Origin: Hyphomonadaceae bacterium TMED5
GTDB lineage: Bacteria; Pseudomonadota; Alphaproteobacteria; Caulobacterales; Hyphomonadaceae
DNA: 64,000 nucleotides
Assembly (NCBI GenBank): GCA_002173095.1
Contig: NHBK01000012.1
Span: forward strand, 1 to 64,000
Direction of reading: 5' to 3'
Below are positions 25,895-34,399 of the stretch, in pieces. Position 1 is the first letter of the stretch. Each line of letters opens with the position of its first letter. Below the pieces are notes generated by a model. It saw only the letters and a program-made list of their open reading frames with translations, was not told the origin of the DNA and searched no databases. A program made the translations under genes and the position numbers.

Positions 25895-28822
25895 TCAGGC
25901 GTTTTCAGCAAGAAGTTTTTCTACATCAAGCGAAATCGTTTCCGCAACGCCCCACCAGTTAACGGCCTCCTGAACCATCTCAATCTGGATCTGCGCCACG
26001 CCCTGCTCTAGCTGGCTGACAGGCACCTGAATCGGAAGGTAGATGGATTCTCCCGGCACGATCACGAATGGAATACGCGTCCGCGGGTTGTCGTAAACAA
26101 GCATATCTCCGCGCGCATTCAGTGCGTGATAGCCCAATCCGACTTTGAATTCGCCGCGCTCATTGCCTTCGCTTGACCATGGCACGTCGCTGAGATTGGT
26201 CAGCTTCACATTGATGCGAATGTCTTCAGACGCCGACTCCCGGAATGGCGGCTCAATCACTTCAATCTTGTGCTTGGTATCAGCCTTGGAGAGAGGCCCG
26301 GTCATCTTGCTTTTGCCAATAGAGCCGCGGTCAATGAAGCCTGCACCCGCTTTCGGCTTGTAATGATAATACCAATCCTGATTGACGAGCACATTCTCGA
26401 TTTGCTCGGCGCTTTGTTTCCAGGTCGGCCAAGGCTTCACTTCGCCTTTGGTGACCTTGGACTTGCTCTTGATGAAGGACTTCACCGCATCGGCGAGCGC
26501 ATCAGAATTGCCGACTTCAAAGAAGCTCGCACCGCTTGCGCCTTCAGAGACCTCGCGGAACACGTCGATATCGCTGGCGATGACCGGCTTACCGTATTGG
26601 CCCGCTTCCACGATTGGCAGACCGAAGCCTTCCGCATAGGACGCAGCGACGAGTGAGTCGCACTCAGAATACAGCTCGACCAGCTTCTCATCTGAGACGT
26701 ATTCATGCCATTTCAAACGCTTGTCGAACTCTTCATGCTCTTCGATTTCGTCGAGCAGATGGCGGATATTCCAGCCCTCTTTGCCCACAATCGTCAGCTT
26801 GACGTTCACGCCCTCTTTCCAAAGCTTGGAGAACGCACGGATCGAAACGCTATAGCCTTTACGCGGCTCAAGCGTGCCGACCATCAGGAAGTGAGGCGTT
26901 TGGTCCTTCTTCGTGGAGGCTGCATCCGCATCGACCTGCAGATTGAAGTTTGCGCCATTATGGAAATAGCCCACCTTCATTTCGCGCGGGAATTCCATAC
27001 CTTCCAGCGTGCGAATGAGGTCATCAGCCGTCGCCTTGGATACACATACAAACCCTGTCGCATAGCGCAGAGCGCCATCCAGCCAGCTGGCAAATCCCGG
27101 CGGCATACCCGCATCACAGAAAGCAGACGCCTTGAGCGGCACAAGGTCGTGCAGACCGATAGTGATATCTACACCGCGCGCACGATAGCCCATCAGACGA
27201 TGGCGCTGCAGGGATTGCTCAATCCACGAACTGTCGAGGAAGAAGATATGGTCTCCAAGGCCTGGGAAAATCCGGTTTTCATCCGTCTTACGAGCCGGCA
27301 AAACCCGATTGTTTTCTGATACGCCAATTTTGTAGAAACCATCATCCTGCTTACCACAGAAGACCATCTCCCAAGGCATGTCGTCCGGCCCTTTTGGCAG
27401 GTTCATCAGCTCTACAGCGACGTTGCGCACGACACGCTGAATGCCCGTGCCACTGTCAAACAGTGAGGTCTGAGTTGCATCATAAAGAAGATGCGGCTGC
27501 CCTGCCTTTTGTGGTTCCGTTGATGCAAGAACTTTCGAGATTTCGCCCTTGTCCAGACCAAGTCGTTTCACACGCGTGGAAATCGCCTTACGCGATTTGG
27601 CCACATCTGGCGCGCGCATAGATTTCTTGCTGGCCGCAAGGTGAAGTTCTGCAGACGCGATCTCCGCGCTCTTTTCCCAGGAGAAGAGTTTTGCACGTTC
27701 AAGACCGCGCTCAGTGAGTTTTGCAGTGTCTGCGCGCCCCTCAACGATTGGACGAATAATCGTCATCAATTCATTCGGGTTTTCCGGGTCGAACAGGACA
27801 TCGTCATAGCCGATGACTTCAGGCACCGCGCCCGCATTACCGGCCGCAACAGGTGTGCCACACGCCATAGCTTCCAGAACGGTCAGGCCGAAGCCTTCCA
27901 TCAAAGAAGGTTGGATCAGCATCATGGCGTCTTTATAGAACGCAACCAGGTCTGCTTCTGATACATGGCTGACAGAGAACAGATTTTCCAATGGCAGACC
28001 GTGGTTTCGCCATTGGTTCATCATGCTGTCGAGAATATGTTCGCTATGTTCCCCGACCATGATCAACTTCACAGCACGGCGTTGTTTAGACGGCAGACGC
28101 TTTACCGCATCAAAGATAAGCGGAACGTTCTTCCGCCAGTCTACACCGCCAACATAGAGAAGATAATCGCCATAGCGGGCCTTCATTTTACCCGCTTCAA
28201 CCGTATCGATCAGCGAGGTAAATTCTGCGCCCAGACCAGCTGAAATACTCTTCACCTCAATGCCCGGATACAGCTCCGACAGCTCATCAGCTGAGAACTG
28301 AGAGTTGGCGAGATTGCGATCGAAATCCTGATAGTATTTCAGGCGGTTATAATAATACTCATGTACCCGCTTATCCTTCAGGTATTGCTCGGGATAGCGG
28401 TTCGGAATGGCGTCATGAAAAATAGACACCATTGGGATATCACATCCAAACCCAGGCAGAATCGGGCAGGAGGAATCAAAACTGCCCTCAAACGGGCTGC
28501 CGTTCAGGATTACATCTGGCGCAAGGCAGTTCACATGGTGTGCAAGAGAATACTGCGCCAGTTGACGCTTCTCATCAAAACCGGTGTGAGCTTCTCCCTC
28601 GTTCACAGGGTTTGTCCAAATGAAGACATTCTCCGCAGGAATGTACGGCGCGACACGTTCCTTAGCATCAAGGGCTTGGCGCATCATCGATGACGAGAAA
28701 GATATCAAAAGCTCGATATCATCCTTCGCAGCCAGCGCGCGCAGCAATTCTTCTACATAGCGGCCAATACCCCTGAAGCGACTAGCCGTCTGCAGGCACT
28801 GACCATCAACCCATACTCTCAT
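25895..28822 (-). CDS. Large tandem GT4 glycosyltransferase with C-terminal domain
   Basis: About 975 residues with two complete GT-B units. Unit 1 (about 1-405) has R-F-R-G-I-G-R-Y-V-E-E-L, Y-V-G-G-V-D-W-R-K-N and M-E-G-F-G-L-T-V-L-E-A. Unit 2 (about 435-820) has G-T-G-I-Q-R-V-V-R-N-V, M-V-G-T-L-E-P-R-K-G-Y and A-E-G-F-G-L-P-I-V-E-A. The last about 130 residues form a beta-rich module (N-V-K-L-T-N-L-S-D-V-P-W, V-P-G-E-S-I-Y-L-P-I) resembling immunoglobulin-like accessory domains. I chose the ATG at 28822; an upstream TTG adds five residues. Two catalytic units suggest an alternating-linkage polymerase, which is inference. Confidence 0.87.
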   Translation of the reverse strand: MRVWVDGQCLQTASRFRGIGRYVEELLRALAAKDDIELLISFSSSMMRQALDAKERVAPYIPAENVFIWTNPVNEGEAHTGFDEKRQLAQYSLAHHVNCLAPDVILNGSPFEGSFDSSCPILPGFGCDIPMVSIFHDAIPNRYPEQYLKDKRVHEYYYNRLKYYQDFDRNLANSQFSADELSELYPGIEVKSISAGLGAEFTSLIDTVEAGKMKARYGDYLLYVGGVDWRKNVPLIFDAVKRLPSKQRRAVKLIMVGEHSEHILDSMMNQWRNHGLPLENLFSVSHVSEADLVAFYKDAMMLIQPSLMEGFGLTVLEAMACGTPVAAGNAGAVPEVIGYDDVLFDPENPNELMTIIRPIVEGRADTAKLTERGLERAKLFSWEKSAEIASAELHLAASKKSMRAPDVAKSRKAISTRVKRLGLDKGEISKVLASTEPQKAGQPHLLYDATQTSLFDSGTGIQRVVRNVAVELMNLPKGPDDMPWEMVFCGKQDDGFYKIGVSENNRVLPARKTDENRIFPGLGDHIFFLDSSWIEQSLQRHRLMGYRARGVDITIGLHDLVPLKASAFCDAGMPPGFASWLDGALRYATGFVCVSKATADDLIRTLEGMEFPREMKVGYFHNGANFNLQVDADAASTKKDQTPHFLMVGTLEPRKGYSVSIRAFSKLWKEGVNVKLTIVGKEGWNIRHLLDEIEEHEEFDKRLKWHEYVSDEKLVELYSECDSLVAASYAEGFGLPIVEAGQYGKPVIASDIDVFREVSEGASGASFFEVGNSDALADAVKSFIKSKSKVTKGEVKPWPTWKQSAEQIENVLVNQDWYYHYKPKAGAGFIDRGSIGKSKMTGPLSKADTKHKIEVIEPPFRESASEDIRINVKLTNLSDVPWSSEGNERGEFKVGLGYHALNARGDMLVYDNPRTRIPFVIVPGESIYLPIQVPVSQLEQGVAQIQIEMVQEAVNWWGVAETISLDVEKLLAENA

Positions 28823-28844
28823 TTCAGACGTCCCCAATCAGCGA

Positions 28845-29723
28845 TCACACACCCAGAAGGGCATCCCATTCGGACTTCGCGTTCGGATTCACATCCACGC
28901 TCATCGTATCGAACAGTTTGCCTTCAATCGCTGTTTCACTCTCTACACCCTCACCACGATGCAGAACCTTGTTCATTGCCCAGCGGACCGGAGCCGTCAG
29001 GCGCCATGACGTGGAGCTCTGGATCGAGGCCACTCGGCCAATTTGCTTGTCGACTTCACGTTCAAGCTCACCAATTCGGTGAATGAACGCATGAAGCTCG
29101 CGTCGATGTTCATCAGCCGCAATCCTCACCTGATCCACCGCAGCTTCGGAAATCTCTTCCTGACGCTTCAGACGCGCTTCCGCATCGGCCAGACGGGCCT
29201 CGGTATCTGCAAGGCGCGCTTCAGCATTCTGGCGTTCGGCGCGAACCAGCTGGAATGATTTGCGGCTGGCGTCGAGCTTGGTCTCAGATTCCATCAAAGA
29301 CTGACGAAGCCCCAGCACCTCTTGCATGGATGCGCCCGTCATATCTGCGCTCGCAGCTATCGGCGCAGATCCTAGCGGCGCGATAAGAACAAGAATCTGG
29401 TCAAAAAGATCGTAGAATGCACGTTCCAGCTCAGCCGGAATTGTCATTGGAACGGTTGATTTGGAGGCCGCCTTTGCCGTCGTCTTCGCCGTAGACTTTG
29501 CAGTCGTTTTGGAAGCGCCGGGAAGATCGGTCCGGTTCTGCGCCAGATATGTCAGCTCACCAAAAGCCTGATTCAGCGCAAAGAACTTCATTTTCAGATA
29601 AGTCGTCGACCGCTTGTCCGGCGCGTCGGAAATCCGATCAAGTTCGGAATAAAGGTCCGCAATCTGGGATTCGAGTGTCTGTCTGCGCTCGACAAAGTAA
29701 TCTATGAGTCCCGAACTACTCAT
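28845..29723 (-). CDS. Coiled-coil protein with SSTSWRLTAP-type motif
   Basis: This 292-residue soluble protein has a helical N-terminus (about 1-75), a low-complexity Lys/Thr/Ala/Ser linker (about 78-100), then a second helical part. A long heptad coiled coil (about 145-235) follows, with the repeat A-R-L-A-D-x-E run three times. The segment S-S-T-S-W-R-L-T-A-P-V-R-W (about 247-259) matches a motif I know from C-terminal ends of coiled coils in polysaccharide glycosyltransferases and methyltransferases, where such coils can act as rulers or membrane scaffolds. It is the first gene of the glycosyltransferase operon, 22 bases upstream of the large tandem enzyme. Its own enzymatic activity is unlikely. 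Confidence 0.7.
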   Translation of the reverse strand: MSSSGLIDYFVERRQTLESQIADLYSELDRISDAPDKRSTTYLKMKFFALNQAFGELTYLAQNRTDLPGASKTTAKSTAKTTAKAASKSTVPMTIPAELERAFYDLFDQILVLIAPLGSAPIAASADMTGASMQEVLGLRQSLMESETKLDASRKSFQLVRAERQNAEARLADTEARLADAEARLKRQEEISEAAVDQVRIAADEHRRELHAFIHRIGELEREVDKQIGRVASIQSSTSWRLTAPVRWAMNKVLHRGEGVESETAIEGKLFDTMSVDVNPNAKSEWDALLGV

Positions 29724-29896
29724 TCACATCCCCCAAAACTCAACACAGTAGCGTCCGCCGCTTTCGCGCACCGGCCGCCCTTTCGAATGAAGCATACATA
29801 AGAGTATGCCTCCACCCTGATCATCCCACTTTCTGACGAAACACCGTTCAGAATCCAACCAAATAAGAATCGATTTGAATTCTGCTGACTACTTCG

Positions 29897-29934
29897 CAGA
29901 TCGCAAGTCCCCGCCCCTGATAACTTGCGATCTG
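29897..29934. repeat. Perfect 12-bp inverted repeat in spacer
   Basis: CAGATCGCAAGT (29897-29908) and ACTTGCGATCTG (29923-29934) pair perfectly around a 14-base GC-rich centre. No T-run follows on either strand, so it is not an obvious terminator. It lies about 170 bases upstream of the coiled-coil gene start and could be a leader hairpin or operator for the glycosyltransferase operon. Confidence 0.55.
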
Positions 29935-29971
29935 GTGCGGCGCAACATCCAGAAGGACGTCATCCACACCC

Positions 29972-30028
29972 TGAAAAAGAAAACATTTGAGATGCCGTTA
30001 TGGGCAGTTCGCCCAAATTAACGGCATC
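29972..30028 (-). terminator. Terminator after the peroxiredoxin gene
   Basis: GATGCCGTTA (29991-30000) pairs perfectly with TAACGGCATC (30019-30028). An inner TGGGC/GCCCA stem lies in the loop. On the minus strand it is followed by TCAAATGTTTTCTTTTTC. It separates the peroxiredoxin transcript from the polysaccharide locus. Confidence 0.72.
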
Positions 30029-30039
30029 CAATTTCCATC

Positions 30040-30522
30040 TTAAAGTTTGCCGAGCATATAGTCAGCGCTGGAGACCTCGAAGCTCGGGCCTTCTTCAACG
30101 TTAAGCTGGGTTACTTTGCCGTCGGTCACGACCATGGAATACCGGCGAGAACGTGTACCAAGGCCGAAGCCAGAGCCGTCCATTTCCAGACCAAGTGCAC
30201 CAGCAAAAGCGCCATTGCCGTCTGCGAGCATGACTACGTCTTCACCGACGGACTGGTCTTTGCCCCAGGCATCCATAACAAACACATCGTTCACAGATGT
30301 GCAGGCAATCGTGTCGATACCCTTTGATTTGAGCTCGCCAGCTTTCTCTTTAAAGCCCGGCAGGTGCTTAGCAGAACAGGTCGGCGTAAACGCGCCTGGC
30401 ACCGCGAACAGAGCAACGGTCTTGCCTGCGAAGAAGTCCTTGGACGCGACAGGTTCCGGGCCGCTCGCCCCCATTGTCATGAAAGTCGTTTCCGGCAGCG
30501 TGTCACCAACTGAGATTGTCAT
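30040..30522 (-). CDS. Peroxiredoxin (Prx5 family)
   Basis: This 160-residue thiol peroxidase reduces hydrogen and alkyl peroxides. The peroxidatic Cys is C49 in P-G-A-F-T-P-T-C-S, the standard PxxxTxxC site. G-L-G-L-G-T-R-S-R-R-Y and a closing V-E-E-G-P-S-F-E-V-S-S-A fit the Prx5/hybrid type. No glutaredoxin domain is fused. Only one Cys besides C49 is visible (in I-A-C-T-S-V-N-D-V), near residue 76. To my knowledge this gene is often close to ispH-thrB-rnhA in alphaproteobacteria; here the polysaccharide locus lies between. Confidence 0.92.
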   Translation of the reverse strand: MTISVGDTLPETTFMTMGASGPEPVASKDFFAGKTVALFAVPGAFTPTCSAKHLPGFKEKAGELKSKGIDTIACTSVNDVFVMDAWGKDQSVGEDVVMLADGNGAFAGALGLEMDGSGFGLGTRSRRYSMVVTDGKVTQLNVEEGPSFEVSSADYMLGKL

Positions 30523-30680
30523 TCGAACGTCTCCTTACAGGTCAAATTCTGGTTTCCAGATACAGATGTAGGAGACGTTCGGCCAGTCCGAAACCGCCAT
30601 GACCAAAGAGTTTTCTGGGTTACGCTCTTGCAAGCTTCACACTTTAGGGAGACCATACCGGTTCGGGGACTGGAGCTGAT

Positions 30681-31256
30681 ATGGAATTGGACGAAACAGA
30701 AGGCCTCACTGGAAAGCTTCTTATCGCCATGCCGGGCATTGATGATGAACGGTTTGAAAAATCCGTCATTCTGCTGTGCGCCCATAATGAAGAACACGCT
30801 ATGGGCATTGTCCTGAACAAAGCCGTTCTGGACATCACCCTGCCTGAACTCTTTGACCAGCTTGAAATTCCGATTGTCGGTTCTCCCGGCAATGACCCAA
30901 TTTTAAAGGGTGGCCCCGTCGGGCAGGATCGCGGTTTTGTCATTCATTCTGAAGACTTTGAAAGCGCTGGCGCGACCATCCCCATTTCCAATGGGCTACG
31001 CCTGACAGCGACGAAAGAAGTGCTCAGCGCTATGGCGTCAAACGCACCGCCGGTGAAATGCCGGCTCGCACTTGGGTATTCCGGTTGGGGCCCGAAACAG
31101 CTTGAAGCCGAATTGAAGCAGAATGTCTGGCTTGTCGTAGATGCCGATGACGAGATCATTTTTGATACGGATTTCGAGGGAAAATGGGAACGCGCCATGC
31201 AAAAGCTTGGTATTTCCCCGGCACGCCTTCAAAGGGGGCCGGTCGGCCGGGCCTAG
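30681..31256 (+). CDS. YqgE/AlgH family protein
   Basis: This 191-residue cytoplasmic protein of the DUF179 (UPF0301) family has no settled biochemical role. Family hallmarks are the opening G-K-L-L-I-A-M-P-G-I-D-D-E-R-F, C-A-H-N-E-E-H-A-M-G-I-V-L-N, K-G-G-P-V-G-Q-D-R-G-F-V-I-H, and L-G-Y-S-G-W-G-P-K-Q-L-E. Its 3' end overlaps that of the convergent EAL gene by 4 bases. Divergent from the peroxiredoxin gene. Confidence 0.93.
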   Translation: MELDETEGLTGKLLIAMPGIDDERFEKSVILLCAHNEEHAMGIVLNKAVLDITLPELFDQLEIPIVGSPGNDPILKGGPVGQDRGFVIHSEDFESAGATIPISNGLRLTATKEVLSAMASNAPPVKCRLALGYSGWGPKQLEAELKQNVWLVVDADDEIIFDTDFEGKWERAMQKLGISPARLQRGPVGRA

Positions 31257-32341
31257 CCCGCCTTTCCAGCTCGCAGATGAGCGGTCGCTTCATCCCGTGG
31301 CATAGGGCGCGCAAATGCAAAGCCTTGTGCGTACTCACAGCCGATGGATTTCAGAAACGCGATCTGATCAAGGCTCTCAATGCCCTCGGCCGTAATCGTC
31401 ATCCCAATGGCGTGAACCATTGAGACAATGCCCGAAAGCACCGCATCCGCGCGCGGCGTGCCTGCCAGCTGCGTCAGTTCCGGATCGAGCTTGATCGCCT
31501 TGGCAGGAATAGACGCCAACCAGGCCAGAGATGAGTGCCCGGAGCCAAAATCATCCAAAATCAAACTCACGCCAGAGGCCTCCAGCGCCGTTACCGCCGC
31601 AACACCGGCCTCAAAGTCGCGAAGCGCCATTTGCTCAGTCAGTTCAATACGAAGCGATTCGGGATTGAACCGTCCGGAGACCATCAGCTTCTCGACATTC
31701 TGGATTACTTCAGGCCGGAACAGATCATCCGCCGTCAGATTCACCTGAACGTAAAATCCGTCTTCTGGAAACTCAGCCTCCCAGAATTCCAGAGCACAGG
31801 CCGCTTCTTCCAGCATTTGCAGCGCAAAGGCAGGACCGATAAGCAAACGCCCATCACCCGGCAGCGCACTGACGGATTGGAGGCACCCCTCCCCATCGCG
31901 CCATCGTGCCAGCGCTTCAAAGCCAACCGTTTTCCCATCTGAAAGACGTACAATCGGCTGAAATACTGCTTCAAGATCAGGCGTGATTTTCGCTTCTTCA
32001 ACGGCATCGATGCTGAACAGCAAACCGCGCGCATCACCATCAGCGCTGCGCGCACCCACCATTCGAAAACTGCGCCCATCGGCCAGAGACAATCGCTGCG
32101 AGATTTTTCCGTCATCGGATGCGATCGCATTTCGAAATGCAGAGGCTGACAATCCCTGCAAAAGAGACTGAAAGGCAGACAATTGCCATTCGCCTTCAAT
32201 GTCCGGAATGACAGGTTCACCCTGCGCACGGATCAGGATTTTCCGGCTTGCCGCATCCCAATGCCATACACTCACCTGTGCCGCTTCCAGCGCGGCGGAA
32301 TGGCCGGCGGGTTCAGATACAGGTGTTGTCAGGTCAGTCAT
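31253..32341 (-). CDS. EAL-domain protein (c-di-GMP phosphodiesterase-like)
   Basis: About 362 residues. The N-terminal about 125 residues look like a PAS-type sensor without membrane segments. The C-terminal EAL domain carries F-E-A-L-A-R-W, the metal Asn in Q-V-N-L-T, R-I-E-L-T-E, L-D-D-F-G-S-G-H-S-S-L, the catalytic Lys in A-I-K-L-D and I-T-A-E-G-I-E. The residues needed for c-di-GMP hydrolysis thus look intact, so activity is plausible. The ATG at 32341 has GGAGG seven bases upstream; a frame opening eight codons earlier lacks that. No GGDEF domain is fused. Possible link to biofilm or surface-polysaccharide control is inference. Confidence 0.88.
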   Translation of the reverse strand: MTDLTTPVSEPAGHSAALEAAQVSVWHWDAASRKILIRAQGEPVIPDIEGEWQLSAFQSLLQGLSASAFRNAIASDDGKISQRLSLADGRSFRMVGARSADGDARGLLFSIDAVEEAKITPDLEAVFQPIVRLSDGKTVGFEALARWRDGEGCLQSVSALPGDGRLLIGPAFALQMLEEAACALEFWEAEFPEDGFYVQVNLTADDLFRPEVIQNVEKLMVSGRFNPESLRIELTEQMALRDFEAGVAAVTALEASGVSLILDDFGSGHSSLAWLASIPAKAIKLDPELTQLAGTPRADAVLSGIVSMVHAIGMTITAEGIESLDQIAFLKSIGCEYAQGFAFARPMPRDEATAHLRAGKAG

Positions 32342-32373
32342 TGAAAAACCTCCGGATGCCGACATTGCTCAAT

Positions 32374-32958
32374 TCAGAGCTCATCCTCTTCCCGAACGAT
32401 AGCGAAGAGACGATGATCTTGCCAGCGGCCATTAATGCGAAGGTATTTACGCGCATAGCCTTCTTCTTCAAATCCGGCCCCAAGCAGAACGCGGGCTGAT
32501 GCATCATTCTCCGGAATACATCCTGCTTCAACGCGATGCAGGCGAAAATCATAGAATGCAAAGTCCACCATCCGGCGCACGGCGGCCGTCATTCGGCCCT
32601 GCCCGCCCCAACGGCGCGACAGCCAATAGCCGATTGTCGCCATTTCCGCGGCGCGTCGTCTGATATTGGACAGATTGATCCCACCCATCACCTCATCGGT
32701 TTCACGGTGGATCAGCAGCATCATTGCGCCCGTCGCATTCCGAAAGGACCGGCGGGCTTCGCGAGCCATATCGCGATAGCGCAATTCTGAGAGCGCATCT
32801 GCGCCCCATATCGGCTCAAAGGGCTGAAGGATTTGCGCATTCTCGGCGCGCGCATCTCGCCAGCTTTCAAAATGGTCGGGAGATACAAGGCGGAGGATGA
32901 AATCTTCGTCTGGAACATCCAGCTCGACTTCATCCTTACGCCGTTTACGCTGAAACAT
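32374..32958 (-). CDS. GNAT acetyltransferase (RimJ/RimL type)
   Basis: This 194-residue N-acetyltransferase has acetyl-CoA-binding features I-G-Y-W-L-S-R-R-W-G-G-Q-G-R-M-T and H-R-V-E-A-G-C-I-P-E-N-D-A-S-A, typical of the RimJ/RimL group that acetylates protein N-termini. The G-F-E-E-E-G-Y-A-R-K-Y-L motif precedes the C-terminal strand. It lies 21 bases downstream of thrC on the same strand. The substrate cannot be told; RimJ-like is a family call, not a function. Confidence 0.85.
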   Translation of the reverse strand: MFQRKRRKDEVELDVPDEDFILRLVSPDHFESWRDARAENAQILQPFEPIWGADALSELRYRDMAREARRSFRNATGAMMLLIHRETDEVMGGINLSNIRRRAAEMATIGYWLSRRWGGQGRMTAAVRRMVDFAFYDFRLHRVEAGCIPENDASARVLLGAGFEEEGYARKYLRINGRWQDHRLFAIVREEDEL

Positions 32959-32979
32959 CAGGCCTTCCCGTGTGCGCTG

Positions 32980-34359
32980 CTATCGACGCACACCCGCCCG
33001 AATAGCTTCTCTTACCTTATGTAAGTCTGCCGGAAGGCGCTCGTAAACCTCTTCACGGGCCAGAAATTCTTCACTGCGATCAGGAAGCGGCGGCGTCTTG
33101 CCGGTAATCTCGCTTACAGTCTCAGGGAATTTAGCGGCGTGTGCCGTGGACAGGATCACGTCAACGCATTCTGTCGGAATTTCACGAGCCGCTGCAGACC
33201 CAACAGCCGTGTGTGGGCATTGCAGCGTTCCGGTTTCAGACAGAAGGCGTTTCATCTCGGCTTCAGTGGCCTCGTCGTCAATGGTGACGGCTTTGACGCC
33301 CACACAGCCGAGCGCGCCTTTTGTCTGCTCATCAAGTTCGGCCGTGCCCGACTGAGCAAAGCTGTCATAGAAGGCTTTCAGCTTGGCGCCATCCTTGCCC
33401 ATGACTTCAAAGAGAAGACGCTCTGCATTGCTTGGCAGCGCGATATCCATGGCAGGGCTGTGCGTTGCAACAGCCGAACGCCTAGTCAGCGCGCCTGTGT
33501 TCATCAAATCCACCATAGTGGTGTTGGAGTTCACCGCAGAGACCAGCTCCAGCCCGTTCAACATGCCACAACGTGCCGCGACATAAGCCGCCAGCGCATC
33601 ACCAAAATTGCCGGTTGGGACAACAAAGCGAAGATTGCGGTCTGCGCCCAGCGCGCCCTGCGCCGCTGCGAAATAAACAGACTGCGCGGCAATACGCGTC
33701 CAGTTGATGGAGTTCACGCCAGACAGGGAAACTTCATCGCGGAAAGAATGGTCAGCAAACAGTGATTTCACGATCGCCTGACACTCATCGAAATCGCTAT
33801 CGAGCGCGAAGTTGTGAATATTCTCAGCGCCGGTCGATGTCATGAAGCGACGCTGGATTGGCGAAATCCGCTCGTGCGGGTGCAGAATGAATACGTCTAC
33901 AGACTTCAGGCCAGCAAAAGCCGCAGCCGCAGCGCCGCCCGTATCACCAGAGGTCGCGCAAAGCACTGTCAGGCGCTCACCACGCTCTGTGAGAAGGTGA
34001 TCGTAGATTTGCGCGATGATCTGCATCGCCACATCTTTGAATGCCAGTGTCGGGCCATGGTGCAGCTCCAGCATCCAGCGGTCAGGGCCGATCTGATTGA
34101 GCGGCGTGACAGATTGATGTGCAAAGCTCGCATAGGCTTTCTCCACCAGTTCAGACATGATCTGAGTTGGAATGGAATCGCCTGCAAACGCAGAAAGAAT
34201 ACGGGTAGCGAGAGACAGATAGGATTCACCCGGTTGTGCCGGCTGAATTTTCGGATAGGTCACGGGCGTATACAGGCCGCCATCTGGAGCCAGACCAGCA
34301 AGACATGCATCTGCGAAGCTTACAGATGAGCTTTCGCCGCGCGTCGAAACGTATTCCAT
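32980..34359 (-). CDS. thrC: Threonine synthase
   Basis: This 459-residue PLP enzyme converts O-phosphohomoserine to threonine, completing the pathway begun by the ThrB at 11-12 kb. The PLP lysine is K108 in G-P-T-L-A-F-K-D-V. C-A-T-S-G-D-T-G-G-A-A follows, as does G-N-F-G-D-A-L-A-A-Y-V for phosphate binding. The length fits the long (E. coli/yeast-type) form. The order thrC after surf1 and the cox genes is common in alphaproteobacteria. Confidence 0.95.
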   Translation of the reverse strand: MEYVSTRGESSSVSFADACLAGLAPDGGLYTPVTYPKIQPAQPGESYLSLATRILSAFAGDSIPTQIMSELVEKAYASFAHQSVTPLNQIGPDRWMLELHHGPTLAFKDVAMQIIAQIYDHLLTERGERLTVLCATSGDTGGAAAAAFAGLKSVDVFILHPHERISPIQRRFMTSTGAENIHNFALDSDFDECQAIVKSLFADHSFRDEVSLSGVNSINWTRIAAQSVYFAAAQGALGADRNLRFVVPTGNFGDALAAYVAARCGMLNGLELVSAVNSNTTMVDLMNTGALTRRSAVATHSPAMDIALPSNAERLLFEVMGKDGAKLKAFYDSFAQSGTAELDEQTKGALGCVGVKAVTIDDEATEAEMKRLLSETGTLQCPHTAVGSAAAREIPTECVDVILSTAHAAKFPETVSEITGKTPPLPDRSEEFLAREEVYERLPADLHKVREAIRAGVRR

Positions 34360-34399
34360 ACTCAGTTCCCTTCTCTCGCGCCCGCCTGTTTATGGCGAT

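Larger units (their letters stand above)
29724..30039. other. Spacer at the outer edge of the polysaccharide locus
   Basis: This 316-base gap between the coiled-coil gene and the peroxiredoxin gene (both minus strand) contains no gene I can support. It carries the peroxiredoxin terminator hairpin and the 12-bp inverted repeat listed separately. It must also contain the promoter of the glycosyltransferase operon, which I could not locate confidently. Confidence 0.45.

Noticed and set aside
29150-29230. Short DNA repeat in the coiled-coil gene
   Set aside because: Explained by tandem A-R-L-A-D heptads in the protein; not a mobile or CRISPR repeat.
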